Shown one piece after another: positions 9,204 through 17,285 of a DNA stretch of 64,000 bases (its first letter is position 1; each line of letters starts with the position of its first letter). The notes under the pieces are model-generated. The model was not told where the DNA came from. It ran no database searches and worked only from the letters and a program-made list of their open reading frames with translations. Both the position numbers and the translations under genes were made by a program. Origin of the DNA: Sediminibacterium soli (GTDB lineage: Bacteria > Bacteroidota > Bacteroidia > Chitinophagales > Chitinophagaceae); the NCBI RefSeq assembly GCF_009939225.1, contig NZ_JAACJR010000006.1, positions 434,001 to 498,000 of the forward strand, in the 5' to 3' direction.

Positions 9204-10922
9204 ATGCAATATCTGCACAGAACAGGTTTAATGGTGTTGTTGATGGGTTGTGTATTGTTTGCCGATGCCCAGACAAGAAGGGTAAGCAAGTCAAAGCAAC
9301 GCAGGATCGATCTCAACAAACAAAGAAAAGCACCCCAGCCGGCGGCCAAGGCCGATACAACGGCGCCCAAAACGGTAACGATCACTTCGGCTTTCAAGCC
9401 TTTTTTGAAGAATGCCGCCAAGCTGAATTTTACCGCGGCTTCGCCTGTGATCGATTCGTCGAAGATACCCGTGGCATACCAGGTGCCTTCGCAGAACCTG
9501 TTTTTTTCCTACCAGCCGGTGGCCATCAAACCCCTGGCGTTGCCGGTGGATTCGGGCTATACCTGGAACAACCACCAGTACATCAAACTCGGTGCGGGTA
9601 ATTTCAGCAGCTATTACGTCGAAGCGGGTTTTTCGTTCGGCGATGGCAAGCATTCCATCACGAACCTGAAAGGTAATTTTCTTACCACCACGGGTCACCA
9701 GTTTGCCCAGCAGGCCAACCGGTGGGAGATAGATGCGCTGTCGATCATCAACAGCGGCGATAACCACGAATGGACGGCGCATGCTTTTTACAATACCAAA
9801 ACCCAGTACCAGTACGGGTTTCAGCCAAATACCATCCCGTATACCAAAGACGACCTGTTACGCCAGTACAATACGGTGGGTATTAACGTGGGGCTGCGTA
9901 ACAAGATCGAGAATGCGTTTGGCATCAGCTATCATCCGCAGATCAGTTTTGTACGCATTGAAGACAACAGAAAGGCCAACAATTACGATTTTGTGATCAA
10001 GGCGCCCATCAGCAAATCGTTTGGCAAGATCTATTCGTTTAACCTGGGTCTTACCGCCGATATGTCCAAAGCATCGATGCCGATGATCCCCAACCCGCTC
10101 GAGCTGACCAACAATCTCTACTACCTGAATCCTTCCATACGGTTCAAAACCCCCAATGTAAAGATCAATGCGGGGTTGCAGCCTTCCTGGGACAACAAAC
10201 AGTTCAGCATGCTGCCCGATATCACCGCAGAAGCAAAGCTGACAGAGACCGGCCTGGTATTCGAAGCCGGCTGGATCGGTTCTTTCCGGAAGAACACGTT
10301 TGGTTCGCTGGTGGCTTTCAATCCATGGATCACTTCGATCAGTTCCATGAAGAACACCCGGATACGCGAGCAGTTCGCGGGCATCAAGGGTGCATTGGGC
10401 AGTCATTTTACGTTCCAGGGACGCGTATCGCTGCAAACACTCAACAACCAGCCGCTGTTTGTAAACGATATCGGCGATGGAAAGACCTTCCAGGTGCTGT
10501 ATGAACCCGAAATGAAATCCATCCGTGTACACGGCGAAGCGGCTTATTCGGTGCAGGAAAAATTCAGTTTCCTGGGCGGTATCACTTTCAACCAGTATCA
10601 TTCGCTCAGCGTACACCAGAAAGCATACGGCCTGCTGCCGCTTGAACTGACCGGCAGCGCCAAATGGAAACTGCTGAAAGACCTGCAGCTCCGTGCAGAT
10701 GTGTTTCTGTGGGATGGCGCTCCTTACCGCGACAAAGCCATGAACAATTTCAAGAGCAGCGCGGTGGCGGATCTGAACTTCGGTGCCGAGTTTACCGTGA
10801 TCCCCAAACTGAATCTCTGGCTGCAGATGAACAACCTGCTGAACACCACTTACCAGCGATGGAACCAGTATCCTGTTTTAGGCTTTAACGTATTGGGAGG
10901 TATCGTATATTCGTTCAAATAA
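9204..10922 (+). CDS. outer-membrane beta-barrel protein, 572 aa
   Basis: The chosen start is the ATG at 9204 because it opens a signal peptide (MQYLHRTGLMVLLMGCVLFADAQ); the open frame extends upstream into the TPR gene but lacks support. After a basic, Ala/Pro-rich linker the chain shows alternating amphipathic strands with aromatic girdles and ends in GIVYSFK, with Phe next to last, as in outer-membrane barrels. No TonB plug domain is recognised, so it is not a classic TonB-dependent receptor. The start is 13 nt after the TPR gene stop, indicating co-transcription. Function is unknown. Confidence 0.85.
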   Translation: MQYLHRTGLMVLLMGCVLFADAQTRRVSKSKQRRIDLNKQRKAPQPAAKADTTAPKTVTITSAFKPFLKNAAKLNFTAASPVIDSSKIPVAYQVPSQNLFFSYQPVAIKPLALPVDSGYTWNNHQYIKLGAGNFSSYYVEAGFSFGDGKHSITNLKGNFLTTTGHQFAQQANRWEIDALSIINSGDNHEWTAHAFYNTKTQYQYGFQPNTIPYTKDDLLRQYNTVGINVGLRNKIENAFGISYHPQISFVRIEDNRKANNYDFVIKAPISKSFGKIYSFNLGLTADMSKASMPMIPNPLELTNNLYYLNPSIRFKTPNVKINAGLQPSWDNKQFSMLPDITAEAKLTETGLVFEAGWIGSFRKNTFGSLVAFNPWITSISSMKNTRIREQFAGIKGALGSHFTFQGRVSLQTLNNQPLFVNDIGDGKTFQVLYEPEMKSIRVHGEAAYSVQEKFSFLGGITFNQYHSLSVHQKAYGLLPLELTGSAKWKLLKDLQLRADVFLWDGAPYRDKAMNNFKSSAVADLNFGAEFTVIPKLNLWLQMNNLLNTTYQRWNQYPVLGFNVLGGIVYSFK

Positions 10923-10932
10923 ACGGGTATAC

Positions 10933-11562
10933 TTGCAGCAATACTTACAGAAATTCCTGATCCTGCACCGCAAGCTGAGCATTCCGCAGCTGGGCAGTTT
11001 CGTGATCGAAGACGAGCCCGCGCGTGTGGATGCAGAAAGCGGTTTGCTGTTTGCCCCGAGACCGGTGATCCGTTTCAGCGAAGGCGACAGACCTTCTTCA
11101 GACAAACATTTTTTCCGTTTCCTGGCCGAGGAGATGCAGATCGATGAACTGGCGGCCATCCGTGAATTCCATGAGTTCTGCTATGCATTCCGCAGCAGCA
11201 TTCAGTCCAATTCCATGGCTTCGATACAGGGTATCGGCAGGGTGGTAAAACGCGAGGGCGATGTGCTGGGCTTTACACCCGAAACAAATTTACTGGAACT
11301 GCTGCCGCCGGTGCCCTGGCTCAGCAACCGGGAAGAAACGGATGAACAAACCGAAAAAGAAAGCAAAAAACGACGCCATAAAAAAACAGCATACGGACAG
11401 GAGCCCCCGGCAAACGAAACAGCCGGAGAGGGGGCCGCGGCCGGGGACGAAGCCTCCGAAACCGAGCCACGCGACCGCTGGTGGATCTATGCCATGATAC
11501 TGGGTGGGATAGGCGTTTTGGCATTGTTGTATTATTACCGGTTATTTGCGTCCATTTTATAA
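10933..11562 (+). CDS. HU-CCDC81-like protein with C-terminal membrane anchor
   Basis: A 209-aa protein starting at TTG, 10 nt after the barrel gene stop; no ATG lies upstream in frame. The N-terminal 120 residues (LILHRKLSIPQLGSFVIEDEPARVD...) resemble the prokaryotic CCDC81-like HU domain found in Bacteroidota, usually fused to a peptidoglycan-binding SPOR domain. Here a Lys/Glu/Ala-rich linker leads to a single hydrophobic helix (WWIYAMILGGIGVLALLYYY) and the chain then stops, so no SPOR domain is present. Predicted topology is N-in with a tail anchor. The role is not established. Confidence 0.8.
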   Translation: MQQYLQKFLILHRKLSIPQLGSFVIEDEPARVDAESGLLFAPRPVIRFSEGDRPSSDKHFFRFLAEEMQIDELAAIREFHEFCYAFRSSIQSNSMASIQGIGRVVKREGDVLGFTPETNLLELLPPVPWLSNREETDEQTEKESKKRRHKKTAYGQEPPANETAGEGAAAGDEASETEPRDRWWIYAMILGGIGVLALLYYYRLFASIL

Positions 11563-11576
11563 CCCGCGTTCCAGAC

Positions 11577-12482
11577 ATGCCCGAAAAAATCCATTACCAT
11601 CACTGCCCCGCCTGCCAGTCGGCTGATATACAGTACAGCCTCGCGGCAAAAGACCATACGGTAAGCGGGGAAGATTTTACCATATGGGAATGCGGCAATT
11701 GCTCGCTTCGTTTTACACAGGACGTACCAGATCAGTCCGGGATCGGACGCTATTACGCCTCCGAAGAATATGTATCGCATACCGATACAAAAGAAGGGCT
11801 GGTGAACAGGCTGTATCACCTGGTGCGCAACCATACCTTACAGACAAAACAAAAACTTGTTCAGACCCGATCAGGGAAAAGGATGGGCGCCCTGCTTGAT
11901 GTAGGCGCGGGAACAGGCGCTTTTTCCGATACCATGCAGCGGGCCGGCTGGTCTGTTACCGGTCTTGAACCCGATGCTACCGCACGTAAAAATGCCAGAG
12001 AGAAATACGGGCTGTCCCTGTTGTCTCCCGAAGAATTATACCATCTGCCTCCTTCACAATTCGATGCCATTACACTCTGGCATGTGCTTGAGCATGTACA
12101 CGATCTGCAGGGTTACCTTGAAAAATTTCACCGGGTGCTCAAACCGGGCGGAAAACTGATCATCGCCGTACCGAATTATACAAGCTACGATGCCCGGGTA
12201 TATGGTGAATACTGGGCGGCTTATGATGTGCCGCGGCACCTGTATCATTTCTCACCGCTGTCGATGAGAAAATTGTCGGCGGCAAAGGGATTTGCCATGG
12301 AATCCATACACCCGATGTGGTTCGACAGCTTCTATGTATCCATGCTGAGCGAGAAATACCGCAATGGCTCCGGCAACCTGATCGGCGCTGCATGGAACGG
12401 TCTTGTATCCAACCTCAGCGCTTTTTCCGGTACGGAGAAATGCAGCTCGCTGATCTATGTGCTGGGGAAACAGGGGGCGTGA
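11577..12482 (+). CDS. class I SAM-dependent methyltransferase with N-terminal zinc ribbon
   Basis: The start at ATG 11577 gives 301 aa; the upstream extension overlaps the previous gene. A zinc ribbon is visible at the N terminus (CPAC then CGNC about 37 residues on), followed by a Rossmann methyltransferase with motif I LLDVGAGTG and the post-motif HVLEHVHD. This architecture occurs in enzymes methylating sugars, polyketides or surface glycans; the substrate cannot be read. It follows the HU-like gene by 14 nt, so it is probably in the same transcript. Confidence 0.88.
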   Translation: MPEKIHYHHCPACQSADIQYSLAAKDHTVSGEDFTIWECGNCSLRFTQDVPDQSGIGRYYASEEYVSHTDTKEGLVNRLYHLVRNHTLQTKQKLVQTRSGKRMGALLDVGAGTGAFSDTMQRAGWSVTGLEPDATARKNAREKYGLSLLSPEELYHLPPSQFDAITLWHVLEHVHDLQGYLEKFHRVLKPGGKLIIAVPNYTSYDARVYGEYWAAYDVPRHLYHFSPLSMRKLSAAKGFAMESIHPMWFDSFYVSMLSEKYRNGSGNLIGAAWNGLVSNLSAFSGTEKCSSLIYVLGKQGA

Positions 12483-12500
12483 GACCTGAGGAGAGAACTT

Positions 12501-13307
12501 TTACTGCAACCTTAATTCGAACATTACGGGCCACTGTTTGCCGGTAACGAAGAATGTTTTCGTTGTCTTGTTATAGGCGATGCCATTGAGTACAAAACCC
12601 TGATTCAGTTTCCGGGGATCGGGTGTCACATTATTCTGCGCAAGAATGGTAGAAAGATCCAGTTTGCCTTCCACTTTACCGGTGGCAGGATTGATCTTTA
12701 CGATATCGTCCTTACCGTAAATATTTGCATATATCATCCCGTCCACATATTCGAGTTCGTTAATATCTCCCACATATCCGTTGTTGTCGGTTACTCCTAA
12801 TGTTCTTTTGATCCTGAAGGTCTCGGGGTCAACGAAATACAGGTTGCTTTCACCGGTGGAAATGATCAGTGCCGTATCGTTATGGGTAAGTCCCCAGCCC
12901 TCGAAAGGCCATTCAAATTCTCTCAGTTTTTTGAATGTCTTCAGGTCATAAACAAATGCCTTATGGTTTTCCCATGTAAGCTGGTATATCTTGTCGTTCA
13001 TTACGGTAATGCCTTCTCCAAAGAAACTTTTGTCGATGGCTATCCCCTTCGTTTGTTTGCCAGACTTATAATCGGTCTGTAGCAATTTACTTTTGCCAAC
13101 CCAGCCTGTTCCCTCGTAAAGCACATTGTCGTTCCATTCCAATCCCTGTGTATACGAAGAAGTATCGTGCGGGTACATCCTGATCACGCTGTAACCGATA
13201 GAAGCAGGAGCGGGTGTTACCGGGATATCCGGGTTGGTTTCATCGGGTTTACTATTGTTGCAGGCAATCGCTGCAACAAGGACCAGCGGTAAGACGATCT
13301 TTTTCAT
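12501..13307 (-). CDS. glutaminyl-peptide cyclotransferase (glutamine cyclotransferase family)
   Basis: A 268-aa predicted lipoprotein or secreted protein (MKKIVLPLVLVAAIAC, cysteine at 16) followed by the plant-type glutamine cyclotransferase beta-propeller: repeated blade motifs such as YTQGLEWNDNVLYEGTGWVGKS and INELEYVDGMIYANIYGKDDIVKINP. The family converts N-terminal glutamine to pyroglutamate. Type IX secretion substrates in Bacteroidota often begin with Gln after signal cleavage, so envelope proteins are plausible substrates (inference). It is convergent with the methyltransferase gene, 18 nt apart. Confidence 0.92.
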   Translation of the reverse strand: MKKIVLPLVLVAAIACNNSKPDETNPDIPVTPAPASIGYSVIRMYPHDTSSYTQGLEWNDNVLYEGTGWVGKSKLLQTDYKSGKQTKGIAIDKSFFGEGITVMNDKIYQLTWENHKAFVYDLKTFKKLREFEWPFEGWGLTHNDTALIISTGESNLYFVDPETFRIKRTLGVTDNNGYVGDINELEYVDGMIYANIYGKDDIVKINPATGKVEGKLDLSTILAQNNVTPDPRKLNQGFVLNGIAYNKTTKTFFVTGKQWPVMFELRLQ

Positions 13308-13311
13308 GAAA

Positions 13312-13319
13312 CAAAATTG
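13312..13319 (-). promoter_or_regulatory. -7-like box CAATTTTG next to the start codon
   Basis: The minus strand reads CAATTTTG, one mismatch from TAnnTTTG, with only four bases (TTTC) before the ATG at 13307. If used, the mRNA would be leaderless or nearly so. Confidence 0.4.
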
Positions 13320-13382
13320 GGACTAATATAAGCTATTAGCGGATTGCGGGATTTGGGCCGGTTGTTAAACTTTACAAGACAG

Positions 13383-13444
13383 TTGCCACAGATTTCACAG
13401 ATTTTCACTGATTTATCTGTGCTGATCTGTGAAATCTGTGGCAA
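13383..13444. repeat. 20-bp perfect inverted repeat
   Basis: The arms at 13383-13402 and 13425-13444 are perfect reverse complements, with a 22-nt loop that itself contains more copies of the word (t)cacagatt/atctgtg. It sits between the cyclotransferase promoter and the stop of ychF, both on the minus strand, and may form the ychF 3' end. Confidence 0.8.
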
Positions 13445-13475
13445 ACTTCCCAACAATCATTTCCCTAATCACTCA

Positions 13476-14579
13476 CTATACATTGAACCTGAAATGCATC
13501 ACATCCCCATCCTGCACCACGTATTCCTTTCCTTCTATACGTAAACGTCCGTTATCGCGGGCAGCAGCTTCATTGCCGTATTTCACATAGTCATCGTAAG
13601 CGATCACTTCGGCTTTGATAAAGCCTTTTTCAAAATCGGTATGTATCACACCTGCGGCCTGCGGGGCTTTCCATCCCTTGTGTATCGTCCAGGCACGCAC
13701 TTCCTGAACCCCTGCGGTGAAATAGGTGTCGAGGTTCAGCAGCTGGTAGGCAGACCTGATCAGTCGGTTCAGCGCAGGCTCGGTCATTTTGTATTCCTCC
13801 ATGAACATCTGCTTGTCTTCAGGCGATTCCATTTCCGCGATCTGCGCCTCGATATTATTGCACATTACGATCATTTCAGCGCCCTCGGCCTTTGCCGCAA
13901 CTGCCAGCGCCTCCGAAAATTTATTCCCGGTATGCATGCTCGCTTCATCTACGTTTGCAACGTACAGGATGGGCTTGTCTGTAAGCAGAAAAAGATCGGC
14001 GACAGCTGTCTTTTCTTCCTTACTGAGACCAAGGGTATGGATGTTCTTTCCTTTTTCAAGATGATCCTTGCAACGCGTCAGTGTTTCAAATTCGGCTTTT
14101 GCTTTGGTATCGGTTCCCACACGCGCCATTTTCTCCACGCGCTGTATTTTTTTATCCACGCTTTCCAGGTCTTTCAGCTGGAGTTCGGTTTCAATGATCT
14201 CTTTATCGCTGATGGGATTGATGGCGCCTTCTTCGCGCAGTACATTCTCGTCTTCAAAACAACGGATCACATGAATAATGGCGTCCACCTCACGGATATT
14301 GCCAAGAAACTTGTTGCCCAGGCCCTCGCCCTTGCTGGCGCCCTTCACCAGACCCGCTATGTCCACGATCTCCATCTGCGTGGGAACGATGCGGTTGGGC
14401 ACCACCAGTTCCGCCAGTTTGCTCAGCCGGTAATCCGGCACATCCACCAGTCCCACATTGGGCTCGATGGTACAAAACCGGTAATTACTTGCCTGTGCTT
14501 TTGCACTGTTGCTGACCGCGTTGAAAAGTGTTGATTTACCCACGTTCGGTAATCCCACGATACCTGCCTGTAATGCCAT
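13476..14579 (-). CDS. ychF: redox-regulated ATPase YchF (Obg-family P-loop protein)
   Basis: The start at 14579 gives 367 aa beginning [17 protein letters not shown], the normal YchF N terminus; the open frame upstream has no support. The P-loop GLPNVGKS, the switch region [19 protein letters not shown] and the C-terminal TGS domain ending DGDVMHFRF are all present. YchF/Ola1 proteins bind ATP rather than GTP and act in translation and stress responses. A clear -7 box lies about 78 nt upstream. Confidence 0.96.
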   Translation of the reverse strand: MALQAGIVGLPNVGKSTLFNAVSNSAKAQASNYRFCTIEPNVGLVDVPDYRLSKLAELVVPNRIVPTQMEIVDIAGLVKGASKGEGLGNKFLGNIREVDAIIHVIRCFEDENVLREEGAINPISDKEIIETELQLKDLESVDKKIQRVEKMARVGTDTKAKAEFETLTRCKDHLEKGKNIHTLGLSKEEKTAVADLFLLTDKPILYVANVDEASMHTGNKFSEALAVAAKAEGAEMIVMCNNIEAQIAEMESPEDKQMFMEEYKMTEPALNRLIRSAYQLLNLDTYFTAGVQEVRAWTIHKGWKAPQAAGVIHTDFEKGFIKAEVIAYDDYVKYGNEAAARDNGRLRIEGKEYVVQDGDVMHFRFNV

Positions 14580-14656
14580 AATTGCTGCTGTTTTTAAAGA
14601 ACCGGTAAAGATTTTTTTATCTGGTCTGCACCGTTCTTTACCGTTCAAAATCGGGC

Positions 14657-14665
14657 GCAAATATA
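14657..14665 (-). promoter_or_regulatory. -7 box TATATTTGC of ychF
   Basis: The minus strand reads TATATTTGC, a perfect TAnnTTTG match, 77 nt upstream of the ychF start. It is back to back with the plus-strand box at 14734-14742. Confidence 0.6.
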
Positions 14666-14733
14666 GTCCCATTTACCCGTGTGCGGAAATGTTCGTGTGG
14701 GCTAACCGTTACGGGTCTCAGCGCCCGAAAGAG

Positions 14734-14742
14734 TATATTTGA
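14734..14742 (+). promoter_or_regulatory. -7 box TATATTTGA abutting the FGE start codon
   Basis: TATATTTGA is followed by three bases and then the ATG at 14746. Since transcription starts about 4-7 nt after the box in Bacteroidota, the message would begin at or within a few bases of the start codon. Confidence 0.55.
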
Positions 14743-14745
14743 CGG

Positions 14746-15867
14746 ATGAAGTCCCGGCTTGTTCCCTGCATCCTGTTTTTTACCTGGATAGCCTGTAAAA
14801 ATAGAAATCCCCAAACAGCGCTGGCCGCACAGCAGGATTCGGCGCGTTCCTGTATGCAGGTTCCTTCAAGATTTGGAACAGTGGCGGCAGACAGCTCCTT
14901 TCCCTACGGCGGCGATACCTCGCAGAAAGGAATGGTACTGGTGCCAGGCGGTATCTTTGATATGGGCGGCGATAACGACCAGGCCGATCCGGATGAACTG
15001 CCCAAACACAGGGTACGGGTGTCACCGTTTTACATCGATATCACCGAGGTAACCAATGCCCAGTTCGGGGCATTTGTAAAAGCCACCGGTTACCGCACCA
15101 CCGCCGAAAAAAAGCCCGACTGGGAGCAACTGAAAACCACGCTGGCGCCGGGTACGCCCAGGCCGCCCGACAGTGTGTTGGTGGCGGCATCGCTGGTATT
15201 CAGGCCTTCGTCAGGGCCTGTTGACCTGAACGATTACAACCAGTGGTGGCGCTGGGTAAAAGGGGCAGACTGGCGGCATCCCGAAGGGCCTGGCAGCTCT
15301 GTCAGCGGAAGGGAACAGTATCCCGTGGTGCATATCAGCTGGGACGATGCCCTGGCCTATTGCAGGTGGGCCGGCAAACGCCTGCCTACCGAGGCAGAAT
15401 GGGAATTTGCGGCAAGGGGCGGCAGGTTGAACAATGTCTATCCCTGGGGTAATGAGCATGTTAACAGCGGGCAGCCCAAAACCAATAGCTGGGAGGGCAG
15501 TTTTCCCTATTATAACCAGCAAAAAGACGGTTACCTGAGAATGGCGCCCGTGGGTTCCTACCAACCCAATGGTTACGGCCTGTACGATATGGCCGGCAAT
15601 GTATGGGAATGGTGCAGCGACCTGTACCACCACGATTATTACCAACAGCTTGCCGGCAAACTCAGCATAGATCCGAAAGGACCTGCCCGTTCTTATGATC
15701 CGCAGGAACCCTATGCCCAGAAACGCAGTCTCCGGGGCGGCAGTTTTCTTTGCAACGAAGCTTATTGCAGCGGCTACCGGGTTGCGCGCAGGATGAAAAG
15801 CACGCACGACACCGGTCTCGAACACACGGGTTTCCGCTGTGTCAAAGATGTCGGGAAAAAAGCCTGA
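14746..15867 (+). CDS. formylglycine-generating enzyme (SUMF1/FGE family)
   Basis: A 373-aa exported protein with a possible lipobox (TWIAC, cysteine 17; the -3 residue is atypical). The SUMF1 domain runs from about residue 60 to the end: MVLVPGGIFDMGGD, GKRLPTEAEWEFAARGG, GYGLYDMAGNVWEWCSD and GGSFLCNEAYCSGYRVARR. The last segment keeps both cysteines of true FGE in the C-x4-C spacing (C336 and C341); most FGE-fold proteins lack them. The family oxidises a sulfatase Cys to formylglycine. No sulfatase is within the window, so the partner must be elsewhere. Periplasmic location is inferred. Confidence 0.9.
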   Translation: MKSRLVPCILFFTWIACKNRNPQTALAAQQDSARSCMQVPSRFGTVAADSSFPYGGDTSQKGMVLVPGGIFDMGGDNDQADPDELPKHRVRVSPFYIDITEVTNAQFGAFVKATGYRTTAEKKPDWEQLKTTLAPGTPRPPDSVLVAASLVFRPSSGPVDLNDYNQWWRWVKGADWRHPEGPGSSVSGREQYPVVHISWDDALAYCRWAGKRLPTEAEWEFAARGGRLNNVYPWGNEHVNSGQPKTNSWEGSFPYYNQQKDGYLRMAPVGSYQPNGYGLYDMAGNVWEWCSDLYHHDYYQQLAGKLSIDPKGPARSYDPQEPYAQKRSLRGGSFLCNEAYCSGYRVARRMKSTHDTGLEHTGFRCVKDVGKKA

Positions 15868-15903
15868 CCGATAACGGCATTATTGTAAAAGACCGTAAAC
15901 AAA

Positions 15904-15931
15904 AATGCGGCAATGAATCCATCGCCGCATT
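15904..15931. terminator. hairpin terminator between FGE and bactofilin genes
   Basis: AATGCGGC at 15904-15911 pairs with GCCGCATT at 15924-15931. Reading the minus strand, the stem is followed by a T run, so it best serves the minus-strand bactofilin gene, with possible use in both directions. Confidence 0.6.
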
Positions 15932-15950
15932 ACTTCCGGAACAGAGCCGG

Positions 15951-16565
15951 TTAATTATCGTTGTTGCCATCATCAGTTTCTTCGGCAGCGGCCGGGGAAA
16001 CAGGCGGCTCGTTTGACGGCGCCACGTAGATGGTCTGGTGATAGAATTTGGTGGAAGGTTTTACCTCGTTCAGTTTTTCGTTGAAAATGGAGAGGTAGTT
16101 ATTGTCTTTGTTATTCTTGTTGAACACATCCTTAAGCTGCGCAAACAGTTCGCTGGAAGTGGATTCGAATACCGGTGTTTCCAGGCTGATCAGTTTGATA
16201 TTGGCATCCACAAACTGGTTCATCTCGGTGTTGATGATGGTACAATGTACATTGCCTTTCAGTTTTGAATCCTTGCAGATATTCACGCGGAGACTGTATA
16301 CCGACCCTTCAAATTCGCCTTCCACTTTGATATCGTTGCAGATAATTACGCCCTTGATCACGCCGGTAGGTGTGATATGGATCGTTTTCTTGCTGTACAG
16401 CACACCGGTGAAGTTACCATCGAGGATGATGTCGTTCTCCGAATCCAGTACACCCGAAATATTGGTGGAACTGGTGATGAACAATTGTTTTTCGTCCGAC
16501 TGTGAAGACACGGATGAAAAAGAAGAATTGGGATCATGAAGCAGTTGTTCCCTGAATTTATTCAT
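15951..16565 (-). CDS. bactofilin-family polymer-forming protein A
   Basis: A 204-aa protein with a bactofilin beta-helix core (about residues 28-130: ISGVLDSENDIILDGNFTGVLYSKKTIHITPTGVIKGVIICNDIKVEGEFEGSVYS). A Ser-rich N-terminal tail precedes it and a long C-terminal tail follows. Bactofilins polymerise without nucleotide and organise cell shape or envelope machinery. Cysteines sit in successive rungs of the helix (IICND, NICKD, VHCTI). It is divergent from a second bactofilin gene, with 182 nt between the two ATGs, and this arrangement suggests a co-regulated pair. Confidence 0.88.
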   Translation of the reverse strand: MNKFREQLLHDPNSSFSSVSSQSDEKQLFITSSTNISGVLDSENDIILDGNFTGVLYSKKTIHITPTGVIKGVIICNDIKVEGEFEGSVYSLRVNICKDSKLKGNVHCTIINTEMNQFVDANIKLISLETPVFESTSSELFAQLKDVFNKNNKDNNYLSIFNEKLNEVKPSTKFYHQTIYVAPSNEPPVSPAAAEETDDGNNDN

Positions 16566-16747
16566 GGCGTTAATGATTGGTCAGTGACAATAATAACGAA
16601 CTATCAGCCAGAAAATTAGGTATTTCATTGGAAAATCATGTAGTTGGCATCCGTTTTTTTTGTGGTTCATAAAACAATCATCCTGAATTTCCTGAAAAAC
16701 GTTCATTATTGGCTATCTTGACAGCCCCAAGTAAGAAATCCAGTATA

Positions 16748-17212
16748 ATGTTCAACAAGAAAACAGAACCTGCTTCCGACATGCGCCCTGCCGTGCAGGT
16801 TGTATCGGGCGGCGTGTATTTTGGTATTATTAAAACTGCTTCACCGATACGTATCGAAGGCGATTTCAAGGGTATTATCTTCTGCACCAACAAAGTGATC
16901 ATCGACAAAAAAGCATCCGTAAACGGCGATATACTCTGTCATGAGATCGTGATCGGCGGTGTTATCGAAGGCAACGTGATCTGCAAAAGCAAATGCGTGC
17001 TGAGTGAAGATGCGATCGTGAACGGCGTGGTGCGTACCTGTAAGTTCGAAAACGGCGAAAACAGTTCGGTTACCGGCCCCGTGTATGTGAACAAGGAAAA
17101 CATGAATATCGATGTGGAAGAGTATTACGAACTGTTTAATAAAAAAGAAACCCTCGAAAAGATCAAATCCGAGTATTTCTCTCTCCCGCAGAAACTGATC
17201 CTGATCAACTGA
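16748..17212 (+). CDS. bactofilin-family polymer-forming protein B
   Basis: The ATG at 16748 gives 154 aa; a TTG start 39 nt upstream is possible. The core (GGVYFGIIKTASPIRIEGDFKGIIFCTNKVIIDKKASVNGDILCHEIVIGGVIEGNVICKSKCVLSEDAIVNGVVRTC) shows the 17-20 residue rung periodicity of bactofilins. Five cysteines recur at similar rung positions. A charged C-terminal tail (about 40 residues, EEYYELFNKKETLEKIKSEYF) looks helical and may bind a partner. The paralogue lies divergently upstream. Confidence 0.87.
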   Translation: MFNKKTEPASDMRPAVQVVSGGVYFGIIKTASPIRIEGDFKGIIFCTNKVIIDKKASVNGDILCHEIVIGGVIEGNVICKSKCVLSEDAIVNGVVRTCKFENGENSSVTGPVYVNKENMNIDVEEYYELFNKKETLEKIKSEYFSLPQKLILIN

Positions 17213-17285
17213 TCCGCCCCGGCCGGCGATTGTTTTGAGGACTGATGCATCGGATTTCGATGCGTGCGTGTCAGATGAACATCGT

